DNA from: JBHHYN01 sp046757565
GTDB taxonomy: Bacteria; Pseudomonadota; Gammaproteobacteria; Eutrophobiales; Eutrophobiaceae
DNA length: 15,116 nucleotides
Direction: 5' to 3'
NCBI GenBank assembly: GCA_046757565.1
Contig: JBHHYN010000070.1
Location: 1-15,116 of the forward strand
A model generated the notes under the pieces. That model saw nothing but the letters and a program-made list of their open reading frames with translations. It was not told the origin of the DNA and did no database searches. The position numbers were made by a program, and so were the translations under genes. Positions 1 through 6,236 of this stretch are shown here, piece after piece (the first letter of the stretch is position 1; each line of letters opens with the position of its first letter).

Positions 1-24
1 GTCCGTTGTCGTTTATGGACGGAC
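1..24. other. Hairpin at the window edge, downstream of gcvH
   Basis: GTCCGT (1-6) and ACGGAC (19-24) can pair as a 6-bp stem around a 12-nt loop. It lies 26 bases beyond the gcvH stop codon. It could be part of a terminator or of a longer inverted repeat cut by the window edge. There is no clear T tract on the minus strand, so the role is open. Confidence 0.2.
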
Positions 25-49
25 ACTAGATATCCAGCCAATCAGGTAA

Positions 50-424
50 TTAATAATCTGCAATCAAGTCCCGATATTCTGCATCACACATGAACCTGCC
101 GGTATCCGCTCCGTCTGCGACGTGCATTTTAAAAAACCAGCCCAAACCCATGGGATCGTAGTTAACCAATTCCGGGGCATCTACCAGGGCTTCGTTGACC
201 TCAACTATTTTGCCATCCAGTGGAACGGCAATTTCACTTACGGCATTCATCGATTCAATAATTACCACTTCATCACCACTTTTGAATTCACCACCCTCTT
301 CCGGCAGCTCAATATTGACCACATCTCCGAGTAGCTGTTGTGCAAAATCAGTAATTCCTACAGTGATTATGTCATTCTCCACAGACAGCCATTCATATTC
401 TTCAGTATATTTAATGTCACTCAT
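50..424 (-). CDS. gcvH: Glycine cleavage system H protein, lipoyl-lysine replaced by Asn
   Basis: The H protein is the lipoyl shuttle of the cytoplasmic glycine cleavage complex. It accepts the aminomethyl group from the P protein and passes it to the T protein and then the L protein. The 124-residue protein has the family's usual length and fold signature: the N-terminal YTEEYEWL motif, GITDFAQ at residues 23-29, LGDVV at 32-36, and the YDPMGLGWFFKM block near residues 89-100. The lipoyl hairpin normally reads ES-V/M-K-A; here residues 57-61 are E-S-M-N-A. The codon at 247-245 is AAT, one base from AAA or AAG, so the attachment lysine is absent. A GGAGG ribosome binding site 5 bases before the ATG supports the start. 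It is last in an apparent sdaA-gcvT-gcvH operon, 26 bp after gcvT. Family identity is certain; function as a lipoyl carrier is doubtful as written. Confidence 0.93.
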   Translation of the reverse strand: MSDIKYTEEYEWLSVENDIITVGITDFAQQLLGDVVNIELPEEGGEFKSGDEVVIIESMNAVSEIAVPLDGKIVEVNEALVDAPELVNYDPMGLGWFFKMHVADGADTGRFMCDAEYRDLIADY

Positions 425-450
425 GTCAGCCTCCGTTAAACATAACGATA

Positions 451-1578
451 TTAACCACGGTAATAACGTTGGGGTACAAACGGGATTTTAGCCACCACAA
501 CAGGCGGCGCCCTGCCACGCATCAAGGCATTGAGTTTGGTTCCCGCTCTGGCCAATTCAGCGTGTACATAACCCATGGCGACCGGGGCGCCAATGGTGGG
601 GCTAAAACCACCACTCGTGATCGCTCCCGCCCTAACACCGTTTTCATCAACAATCTCTGCACCTTCACGCACCGGTGCACGGTCCTCAACCAGGAAGCCT
701 ACCCGCTTGCGTCCTACGCCATCGGCGATCTGTTTCAGTATGGTATCGGCTCCCGGGAAGCCACCCTCTTTTTTACCACCGGGACGGCGTGACTTACTGA
801 TGCTCCAGATCAGACCGGCTTCAATGGGGGAAATACCGGCATTGATATCGTGACCGTACAAGCACAGCCCGGCTTCCAGACGCAGGGAATCCCGGGCGCC
901 CAGGCCAATCAGCTTGGCTTGTTTAAAGGAAAGCAGTTTGCGCGCAATGCGCTCTGCATCGTCCTCGGCTACGGAAATCTCAAACCCGTCTTCACCGGTG
1001 TAACCGGAACGGGTGATAAAACACTCCGCAGCATCGACGGTGGCCTGGCAACCAGTCATAAATATCAGATCCGTGACCGCTGGCGCCAGTACCGCCATAA
1101 TTTCCTTCGCAGCCGGGCCTTGCAATGCCAATAGTCCACGGCCATGCAGATATTCAATCTCGAAGCCTTCCAGGTGGCGGCGCAAGTGGGCCAGATCCTG
1201 CGTTTTGCATGCAGCGTTAACCACAAGAAAAAACTCATCTACTGCCCGGCGTGTAACAATCATATCGTCCATAATGCCGCCCTGCTCATTGGTAAACACG
1301 GTGTAGGCTTGCTGATTGATCGCCAGAGCCTCCAGGTCTACGGGAATCAATTTTTCCAGAGCCCCGGCAATACCGCTCCCGGCAACCACCACCTGTCCCA
1401 TATGGGAAACATCAAAAAGCCCTGCCTGCTCACGGGTATGGCGGTGCTCTTTGATAATGCCGTCAGGGTATTGCAGCGGCAACTCATAACCCGCGAAGGA
1501 GACAATCCTGCCTTTAGCTTCACTATGCAGTTCGTAGAGAGGGGTGCGCTGCAAGTCAGATTGATTCTCATCAGGCAT
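451..1578 (-). CDS. gcvT: Aminomethyltransferase (glycine cleavage T protein)
   Basis: The T protein transfers the methylene carbon from aminomethyl-lipoyl H protein to tetrahydrofolate, releasing ammonia and 5,10-methylene-THF, in the cytoplasm. The 375 residues match the usual length. Visible family blocks in order: RTPLYELH (11-18), FDVSHMGQ (55-62), GGIMDDMIV (100-108) with the acidic pair that holds the catalytic Asp, LQGPAA (152-157), RSGYTGEDGFE (190-200), GLGARDSLRLEAG (225-237) and, toward the C-terminus, TSGGFSPT. The protein ends FVPQRYYRG, as T proteins commonly end with a basic/aromatic tail. No key block is damaged, in contrast to the neighbouring H protein. The ATG has only a weak purine-rich site before it. 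It starts 36 bp after the sdaA stop and ends 26 bp before gcvH, so co-transcription is likely. gcvP is not in the window; it may lie beyond the left edge. Confidence 0.95.
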   Translation of the reverse strand: MPDENQSDLQRTPLYELHSEAKGRIVSFAGYELPLQYPDGIIKEHRHTREQAGLFDVSHMGQVVVAGSGIAGALEKLIPVDLEALAINQQAYTVFTNEQGGIMDDMIVTRRAVDEFFLVVNAACKTQDLAHLRRHLEGFEIEYLHGRGLLALQGPAAKEIMAVLAPAVTDLIFMTGCQATVDAAECFITRSGYTGEDGFEISVAEDDAERIARKLLSFKQAKLIGLGARDSLRLEAGLCLYGHDINAGISPIEAGLIWSISKSRRPGGKKEGGFPGADTILKQIADGVGRKRVGFLVEDRAPVREGAEIVDENGVRAGAITSGGFSPTIGAPVAMGYVHAELARAGTKLNALMRGRAPPVVVAKIPFVPQRYYRG

Positions 1579-1614
1579 AATATTTCACTCTATTCAATAA
1601 GTTGCTCTAAACGA

Positions 1615-3015
1615 CTAGCACTCGATAATGTTGAGCGGCACTTCGATGATATTGATTGCGAGCCCTCCGCGGGCCGTTTCCTTATATTTGTCCTGCATGT
1701 CCCGTCCGGTATCACGCATAGTACGGATCACTTTATCGAGTGAAACAAAATGCGATCCATCACCCAGTAATGCCATGCGCGCTGCATTGATTGCTTTGAT
1801 TGCTCCCATGGCATTGCGTTCGATACAGGGCACCTGCACCAATCCACCAACCGGATCGCAGGTCAGGCCGAGATTGTGCTCCATGCCGATTTCCGCCGCA
1901 TTTTCCACATGTGCCGGCGTCCCCCCCAACACTTCAGCCAATGCTCCGGCCGCCATGGAACAGGCAGAGCCCACTTCACCCTGACAGCCCATTTCAGCGC
2001 CACTGAGAGAAGCGTTCTTTTTATAAAGAGTGCCGATTGCGGCAGCCGTTAACAGAAAGCGTTGCACGCCGTCATCATCAGCACCGGGAATATAGTGCCT
2101 GTAGTAATGCAGCACAGCGGGTACGATACCGGCGGCACCGTTGGTTGGAGCGGTCACCACACGTCCACCGGCGGCATTTTCTTCATTTACCGCAAGTGCA
2201 TAGAGGGTGACCCAATCAAGCACGGTTAATGGATCAGACAAAGACGCTTCAGGGCGACTCGTTAACTGTTTGTATAAATCCGGGGCACGGCGTTTAACCT
2301 TCAAGCCACCGGGCAGGACGCCTTCATTGTGAAGGCCGCTGCGCACACACTCCTGCATGATTCGCCAGATAGACAATAAGCCGACTCTGGTTTCCGATTC
2401 GCTACGCCAGGCCGTTTCGTTCTCCCACATCACATCGGAGATACGGAATTGGTTCTGTTCACACAGCGCCAACAGCTCGGCAGCGCTATCGAACGGATAA
2501 GGCAGGTTACGACAATCCTCGATGATGTAGTCATTTCCCGTGGCCTCCTTATCAACCACAAAGCCACCGCCCACCGAGTAGTAGGTTCCAGCCGCCATAA
2601 CCTGGCCGGCTTCATCAAATGCCGTGAAGATCATGCCGTTGGGGTGGTAGGGTAAAGTTTGCTGACGATGCAGAACAAGATCCGTTTCATCGTCATATAA
2701 CACGCTATGCGCGCCACTCAGCTTCAAGCGGCAGTTATCGCGTATTTCTGCAACACGGCTGGAGAGGGTCGAGACGTCCACTGACTGTGGCTGTTCGCCT
2801 TCTAATCCAAGCAACACCGCATCAGGTGTGCCGTGCCCCCTCCCGGTGGCGCCTAGAGAACCGAACATTTCCGATTTAACGCGTGCAACTCGTGCCAGCT
2901 GGCCGGATTCCTGCAGCCCTGTAACAAACAACCTGGCCGCTTTCATTGGCCCGACTGTATGGGAGCTGGAAGGGCCAATACCTACCTGGAAAAGATCGAA
3001 AACAGTGATAGCCAT
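1615..3015 (-). CDS. sdaA: L-serine dehydratase, single-chain [4Fe-4S] type
   Basis: Deaminates L-serine to pyruvate and ammonia using an oxygen-sensitive [4Fe-4S] cluster. The protein opens MAITVFDLFQVGIGPSSSHT, the usual N-terminus of this family, so I place the start at 3015 (466 residues). The reading frame is open to an ATG at 3111, but the extra 32 residues are unlike family members and have no ribosome binding site; the chosen start has only a weak AGGG 4 bases upstream. In the 466-residue numbering the cluster cysteines are C344 (GCQGE), C386 (LTCDP) and C397 (QVPC), spaced 42 and 11 residues as in the Legionella enzyme. The last residue is also Cys (C466, NIIEC), the family's 'tail in mouth' ligand. 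It is first in the sdaA-gcvT-gcvH operon and divergent from a LysR gene that may control it. Confidence 0.95.
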   Translation of the reverse strand: MAITVFDLFQVGIGPSSSHTVGPMKAARLFVTGLQESGQLARVARVKSEMFGSLGATGRGHGTPDAVLLGLEGEQPQSVDVSTLSSRVAEIRDNCRLKLSGAHSVLYDDETDLVLHRQQTLPYHPNGMIFTAFDEAGQVMAAGTYYSVGGGFVVDKEATGNDYIIEDCRNLPYPFDSAAELLALCEQNQFRISDVMWENETAWRSESETRVGLLSIWRIMQECVRSGLHNEGVLPGGLKVKRRAPDLYKQLTSRPEASLSDPLTVLDWVTLYALAVNEENAAGGRVVTAPTNGAAGIVPAVLHYYRHYIPGADDDGVQRFLLTAAAIGTLYKKNASLSGAEMGCQGEVGSACSMAAGALAEVLGGTPAHVENAAEIGMEHNLGLTCDPVGGLVQVPCIERNAMGAIKAINAARMALLGDGSHFVSLDKVIRTMRDTGRDMQDKYKETARGGLAINIIEVPLNIIEC

Positions 3016-3206
3016 TAAACCCTGGAATCTGCTGCTATAAACCCAGCCTTCCATAGACACAGGAAAATCGGTGCATAACCACAAGATTTTTTTATCAATC
3101 GTCGTGCACAACGCCGGATCAAAATAGGCGATATGCTGCCAACATTAAAGATGACTGACCTCATCTAATACCCCACAAAACCGGATATCCCGTATATTAA
3201 TAGCCG

Positions 3207-3230
3207 CTATAGAATTAATAAAATTTATAG
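3207..3230. promoter_or_regulatory. Candidate LysR operator between sdaA and the regulator
   Basis: A 24-bp imperfect dyad with outer arms CTATA (3207-3211) and TATAG (3226-3230); 9 of 12 pairs match. It contains the perfect inner palindrome ATAAAATTTAT (3218-3228). An AT-rich, interrupted dyad of this size in a divergent LysR intergenic region fits the T-N11-A class of operator. The binding itself is inferred. Confidence 0.4.
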
Positions 3231-3231
3231 A

Positions 3232-3237
3232 TATAAT
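3232..3237 (+). promoter_or_regulatory. Candidate -10 box for the LysR gene
   Basis: A perfect TATAAT 34 bases before the LysR start codon, immediately after the dyad. The -35 region about 16-18 bases upstream is poor and overlaps the dyad, which would suit autoregulation by the LysR protein. Confidence 0.35.
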
Positions 3238-3271
3238 GATTACATTAGAGTATTAAATAGTTTAAACAGTT

Positions 3272-4138
3272 ATGAAAAACATGCCCATAGACGTACTACG
3301 AGCCTTTGTTACTGTCACCGAGGTAGGTGGTTTTACCCAGGCAGGAGAACTTTTGGGTCGTTCACAACCTGCTATCAGCCTGCAAATAAAACGATTGGAA
3401 GAGATGTTGGGGCAAAAGCTGATCATCCGAATCGGGAAGCAATTGGAACTCAGCCACGCTGGACAATCACTGTTTAACTACGCGAAACAAATTCTCTCAA
3501 TCAATGATGAAGCGATTGCGGGGTTTAGCGCTAATTCCGTTTCGGGGCGTTTGCATTTGGGTACTACCAGTGAATTTGCGACGGCCATATTGCCTAAAAT
3601 TCTCAGCCGTTTTACACAGACATATGCCAATATTACCCTGGAGGTTACTTGCGATCTGAGCAAAAATCTGCTATCCGAGAGCAAACAGAAACAATTTGAT
3701 CTCATCCTGGCTCTGCATGATGAACCACATAAAGCCGGCAAAGAACTGATTAAAGAAGATGATCTTGTTTGGGTATCCAGTGCCGATCCTGATGTCTACC
3801 GGAAGAGGATCCTGCCACTTATCGTTTCACCAGAAGGTTGTATTTACCGTAGCCGCGCCATCCTTATGCTCAATCGAGCAAATCAACCATGGAGGATTGT
3901 CTACACGATTCCTGACCTGAGCGGCATTCAAGCTGCCATCGAAGAAGGGCTGGGAATTACGGTACTTGCCAGGAGCACTGTGCCGGCAAATCTGAAAATT
4001 ATTCGCCCCTCAAAAACACTTCCTAAGCTGGGAAAGGTCAGCATTAGTTTAATGATGAGAAAAAGTAGACACACTGAAGCTGCAAGTCGATTGGTAGAAT
4101 ATTTGAAAGCCAGCCTGATTTCAGATAAAGCAAACTAA
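3272..4138 (+). CDS. LysR-family transcriptional regulator
   Basis: A 288-residue LysR-type regulator. Residues about 5-65 form the winged helix-turn-helix: DVLRAFVTVTEVGGFTQAGE, then GRSQPAISLQIKRLEEMLGQKL with the recognition helix, and the wing LELSHAGQSLF. Residues about 90-285 form the periplasmic-binding-protein-like effector domain, starting SGRLHLGTTSEFA and including GIQAAIEEGLGITVLAR near residue 215-230, a standard LysR block. It is divergent from sdaA across a 256-bp AT-rich spacer holding a dyad, so control of the serine/glycine operon and of itself is the natural inference; the effector cannot be read. No good ribosome binding site precedes the ATG; a second ATG lies three codons later, and either start keeps the whole DNA-binding domain. 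Confidence 0.93.
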   Translation: MKNMPIDVLRAFVTVTEVGGFTQAGELLGRSQPAISLQIKRLEEMLGQKLIIRIGKQLELSHAGQSLFNYAKQILSINDEAIAGFSANSVSGRLHLGTTSEFATAILPKILSRFTQTYANITLEVTCDLSKNLLSESKQKQFDLILALHDEPHKAGKELIKEDDLVWVSSADPDVYRKRILPLIVSPEGCIYRSRAILMLNRANQPWRIVYTIPDLSGIQAAIEEGLGITVLARSTVPANLKIIRPSKTLPKLGKVSISLMMRKSRHTEAASRLVEYLKASLISDKAN

Positions 4139-4185
4139 CAAGTCAGACTCACTGCGAAACGCCTGTCCTGATGTTCCCAGTGCCG

Positions 4186-4212
4186 GGATTCGCCAAACAC
4201 GTGGGCGAATCC
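4186..4212 (+). terminator. Hairpin after the LysR gene, probable terminator
   Basis: GGATTCGCC (4186-4194) pairs perfectly with GGCGAATCC (4204-4212) across a 9-base loop, 47 bases after the LysR stop. A short T run (ATTTT) follows about 5 bases later on the plus strand, so termination would be moderate. Confidence 0.45.
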
Positions 4213-4243
4213 ATCACATTTTATCAATTTACGCATGAAAATG

Positions 4244-4263
4244 CCGATATGTCCCCATATCGG
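4244..4263 (-). terminator. Hairpin after the formimino-folate operon, probable terminator
   Basis: CCGATATG (4244-4251) and CATATCGG (4256-4263) form a perfect 8-bp stem with a 4-base loop. Read on the minus strand it is followed by CATTTTC, a short T run. It lies 48 bases past the stop codon of the frame-corrected cyclodeaminase and converges with the LysR terminator. Confidence 0.45.
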
Positions 4264-4351
4264 GAACCTTGTTGCGTTTAGCAGCAACTTCAAGTTATGT
4301 TAATCTGAAACTTATCCCAGAAGCCGCGTGATCTCTTTTCCGATCTGCCCG

Positions 4352-4936
4352 TTAACCTTTCCCGCCCGGGTGAGAAGCTCGCCAACCCGGCTTTTTTTTC
4401 TCCGCCCAGGGAGTGTCCTTGATCGAAGGAAGGTTTATCCTTACGTTCATCACCGCCCCTTCCACCCCGGCATAGGCTGTTTGGGCCGCAACACCCAGAT
4501 CGCTCAGCGTATTGCTGTTGGCCTTTCCGACGATAATCCGGATCCTCTCCAGTATATCCAGGCAGTATTGCGCCACGGTATGGGGGATCTCCGAGGCCTT
4601 TTTAAATCCTGCCTGTATGGCGACCAGCCGCTCTTCCTTTTCCTCTGGCGTTCCCTTGGGCATCCGGAATGCTGCCATCACCTGGTTGAAGGCATTGGTG
4701 TCCTCATCTATCAAGACGCTGAGTGAACCCCGGATTTTTTCAGTTGTATCCAGGGTTTCAGTCATCAGGGCCTCAACCGTCTCGTAGCCTTTTTTTCCGA
4801 TGGTCAGCCGGCACACCATGGACACGAATCCTGCACCCATGGAACCCGAAACGGCCGCCACGCTTCCGCCACCCGGGGTTGGAGAATCTGATGCCAGTTC
4901 TTCCAGGAATCGCCCAACTTCCAATTCCGTAAGCAC
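4352..4936 (-). CDS. fchA: Formimidoyltetrahydrofolate cyclodeaminase, frameshifted near its C-terminus
   Basis: Converts 5-formimino-THF to 5,10-methenyl-THF and ammonia; the family is all-helical and dimeric. The start is the GTG at 4936: AGGAG sits 7 bases before it and the protein then begins (M)LTELEVGRFLEELAS, as in relatives, followed by the family signature SPTPGGGSVAA. An ATG 21 bases upstream opens the frame earlier but lies inside a mobile element. The conserved block NVRINLPSIKD near the end is intact, after which the frame runs through an A8 run (plus-strand T8 at 4392-4399) and ends in a basic, proline/glycine-rich tail at 4352. Removing one A gives a different tail, EKKSRVGELLTRAG and on to LLG, that ends at 4312 with 207 residues, near the usual length. 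I read the tail as a frameshift, natural or technical. It is second gene of the formimino operon. Confidence 0.85.
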   Translation of the reverse strand: MLTELEVGRFLEELASDSPTPGGGSVAAVSGSMGAGFVSMVCRLTIGKKGYETVEALMTETLDTTEKIRGSLSVLIDEDTNAFNQVMAAFRMPKGTPEEKEERLVAIQAGFKKASEIPHTVAQYCLDILERIRIIVGKANSNTLSDLGVAAQTAYAGVEGAVMNVRINLPSIKDTPWAEKKKPGWRASHPGGKG

Positions 4937-4943
4937 ACCGTTT

Positions 4944-4948
4944 CTCCT
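4944..4948 (-). promoter_or_regulatory. Ribosome binding site that fixes the cyclodeaminase start
   Basis: AGGAG on the minus strand, 7 bases before the GTG at 4936-4934. The T-A at its upstream edge is the junction with the mobile element, so the site survived the insertion. Confidence 0.75.
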
Positions 4949-4949
4949 A

Positions 4950-5090
4950 ACCCGCATAGTGCATCAAGGAATCGTGATGTGGGACAAATTGTGATAAGAG
5001 TTGAATTGATGAAATCATTACCTGGTAGACCTTTAAGCTCTTGGTAGACCTTTAAGCTCTAATTTCAGCGCCTTGGCGCACTATGCGGGT
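4950..5090. mobile_element. 141-bp MITE-like element inside the formimino operon
   Basis: Terminal inverted repeats TAACCCGCATAGTGC (4948-4962) and GCACTATGCGGGTTA (5078-5092) match over 15 bases, and a further CAAGG/CCTTG pair extends the match to about 20 of 22. Taking the outer TA on each side (4948-4949 and 5091-5092) as a target duplication, the element is ACCCGC...GCGGGT. Removing it with one TA restores ATT-TAG-GAG-AAA at the junction: a stop codon for the formimidoyltransferase that overlaps the AGGAG of the cyclodeaminase. TA duplication and short inverted ends suit IS630/Tc1-mariner-type elements. There is no transposase and no sizeable reading frame, so it is non-autonomous. The right end carries a small hairpin, GCGCC-TT-GGCGC (5068-5079). 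Family assignment is inferred. Confidence 0.75.
5023..5060. repeat. Perfect 19-bp tandem duplication inside the MITE
   Basis: TGGTAGACCTTTAAGCTCT occurs twice head to tail at 5023-5041 and 5042-5060 with no mismatch. It lies wholly within the mobile element. Replication slippage is the simple explanation; two copies are too few to call a larger array. Confidence 0.9.
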
Positions 5091-5992
5091 TAAATACCTA
5101 TAAGATGATTCTCTATGATCTGCGCCCTGTTGAAATTTTCCAGCTTCAGGAAATACTCGGCACAGTTGACTAAAGCCTCCTGGGGGAGCATTCCGATGAT
5201 CTGAGTTCCGACCACAGCAATCCCGTAGCGTGCCGCTTCACGTTCCACCATCTGGTACGGCCTGAAGATAGGTGTCTTGTCGGTATCGAACATATTCATG
5301 GAGACCGCCACCTGCTTTCTCTCTTCGAAGGCGAGACCGATGGAACGTATGGTAGAGAATCCACCGCTGGGCCCCCTGACACTCCTTGCAATCGCCTTGG
5401 CAATGTTCAAATCTTCGGTTCCCAGGATCACGTTGATGGCCACAAGACCTGTAATCGCTGCACTGACGATGGTTGCACCTGCTGAAGGGTGAAGTGCTGC
5501 CGGACCTATATCTGGCGCCCTTTCAGGAAGATGCACCACTTCCTTCAATCCCTCATACTGCCCTTTTCTTATAAAGTCGAGACTCTTCCTCTGTTCCGTG
5601 CGGGCATTCTCACCGCTGAAAAATACCGGTACTTCGAAGCGCTTGTATATCTCTTCACCAATCTCCTCTGCCAGGGCGATACACTCTTCCAGGGTGATAT
5701 TGGCCAATGGGAAGAGCGGAATTGTATCCTGTGCGCCGATGCGGGGATGAGTGCCACGCTGTTTTTCCATGTCAATCAGTTCATAGGATTTTTTTGCCAT
5801 ATTCAGCAATGCTTCCTTGAGCGGGGCAGGTTTACCGATGACCTCTATAACTGTCCTGTTAAAGTTCGGGTCTGGATAATAATCGATTAACTTAATGCCC
5901 TCGACTCCCCGGATTTCGTCCACAACGGTCTCGATAATATCCGTTCTGATTCCTTCACTGAAATTAGGTACAGCATGTACATATTGTGACAT
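5090..5992 (-). CDS. ftcD: Glutamate (or glycine) formimidoyltransferase
   Basis: Transfers the formimino group from N-formimino-L-glutamate, or in relatives from formiminoglycine, to tetrahydrofolate. The 300-residue protein corresponds to the stand-alone N- plus C-terminal formiminotransferase subdomains. Family motifs: VPNFSEG (8-14), DPNFNRTV (41-48), GTHPRIGAQD (80-89), where H82 coincides with the catalytic His82 of the mammalian enzyme, and FFSGENARTEQR in the middle. The ATG at 5992 has a GAGGAAG site about 6 bases upstream. It is followed by the cyclodeaminase, which acts on its product; the ancestral spacing was a stop codon overlapping the next ribosome binding site, now opened by a MITE. 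The current TAA stop is made of the target TA plus the element's first A. No histidine-pathway genes are present, so whether the donor is glutamate or glycine is open. Confidence 0.92.
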   Translation of the reverse strand: MSQYVHAVPNFSEGIRTDIIETVVDEIRGVEGIKLIDYYPDPNFNRTVIEVIGKPAPLKEALLNMAKKSYELIDMEKQRGTHPRIGAQDTIPLFPLANITLEECIALAEEIGEEIYKRFEVPVFFSGENARTEQRKSLDFIRKGQYEGLKEVVHLPERAPDIGPAALHPSAGATIVSAAITGLVAINVILGTEDLNIAKAIARSVRGPSGGFSTIRSIGLAFEERKQVAVSMNMFDTDKTPIFRPYQMVEREAARYGIAVVGTQIIGMLPQEALVNCAEYFLKLENFNRAQIIENHLIGI

Positions 5993-6033
5993 TGGAGCTT
6001 CCTCTAATTATTTTTCAGTGCATCCTCATATAA

Positions 6034-6051
6034 TATATAATATATTATATA
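6034..6051. promoter_or_regulatory. 18-bp perfect AT palindrome before the formimino operon
   Basis: TATATAATATATTATATA is a perfect 18-bp palindrome, 42-59 bases upstream of the formimidoyltransferase start. The position suits an operator or a promoter core for the minus-strand operon. Its second half, ATATATTATATA, recurs at 11477-11488 before the DUF3179 gene. The pure A/T composition means chance cannot be excluded. Confidence 0.35.
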
Positions 6052-6109
6052 CTTGTGAATTCTTCCAGTGATATTCAGAACTCACCAGATTAGCAGGCAA
6101 AACACATAC

Positions 6110-6115
6110 TTGACA
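6110..6115 (+). promoter_or_regulatory. Candidate -35 box for the hydrolase gene
   Basis: A perfect TTGACA 121 bases before the hydrolase start. The best -10 candidate at the proper distance (AAATTT, 6132-6137) is poor, so this is a weak prediction. Confidence 0.2.
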
Positions 6116-6236
6116 AAATTTAACTAAATAGAAATTTTTCGGCAGCCAAACAGAGGCAGATAGTGGTAACGGGGCTAACCTGGATTTGGGGTCCACTTCT
6201 GTGGTGGGCGCCACTAAAGAACTGAGGAGAGTAAAC

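Noticed and set aside
1144..1743. A 199-codon plus-strand frame opposite gcvT and the end of sdaA
   Set aside because: It spans two well-supported minus-strand genes and shows no family signature.
3016..3111. A longer N-terminus for the serine dehydratase
   Set aside because: The 32 added residues are unlike the family, no ribosome binding site is present, and the shorter form begins exactly where relatives begin.
4937..4957. The earlier ATG as start of the cyclodeaminase
   Set aside because: It lies within the inverted repeat of the mobile element and the residues it adds are not typical; the GTG at 4936 has an AGGAG site and matches the family N-terminus.
5023..5060. A CRISPR array
   Set aside because: Only two units that abut with no spacer; it is a simple tandem duplication.
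6186..6236. The TTG start of the hydrolase
   Set aside because: GAGGAG stands 7 bases before the ATG at 6237, and the earlier codons have no support.
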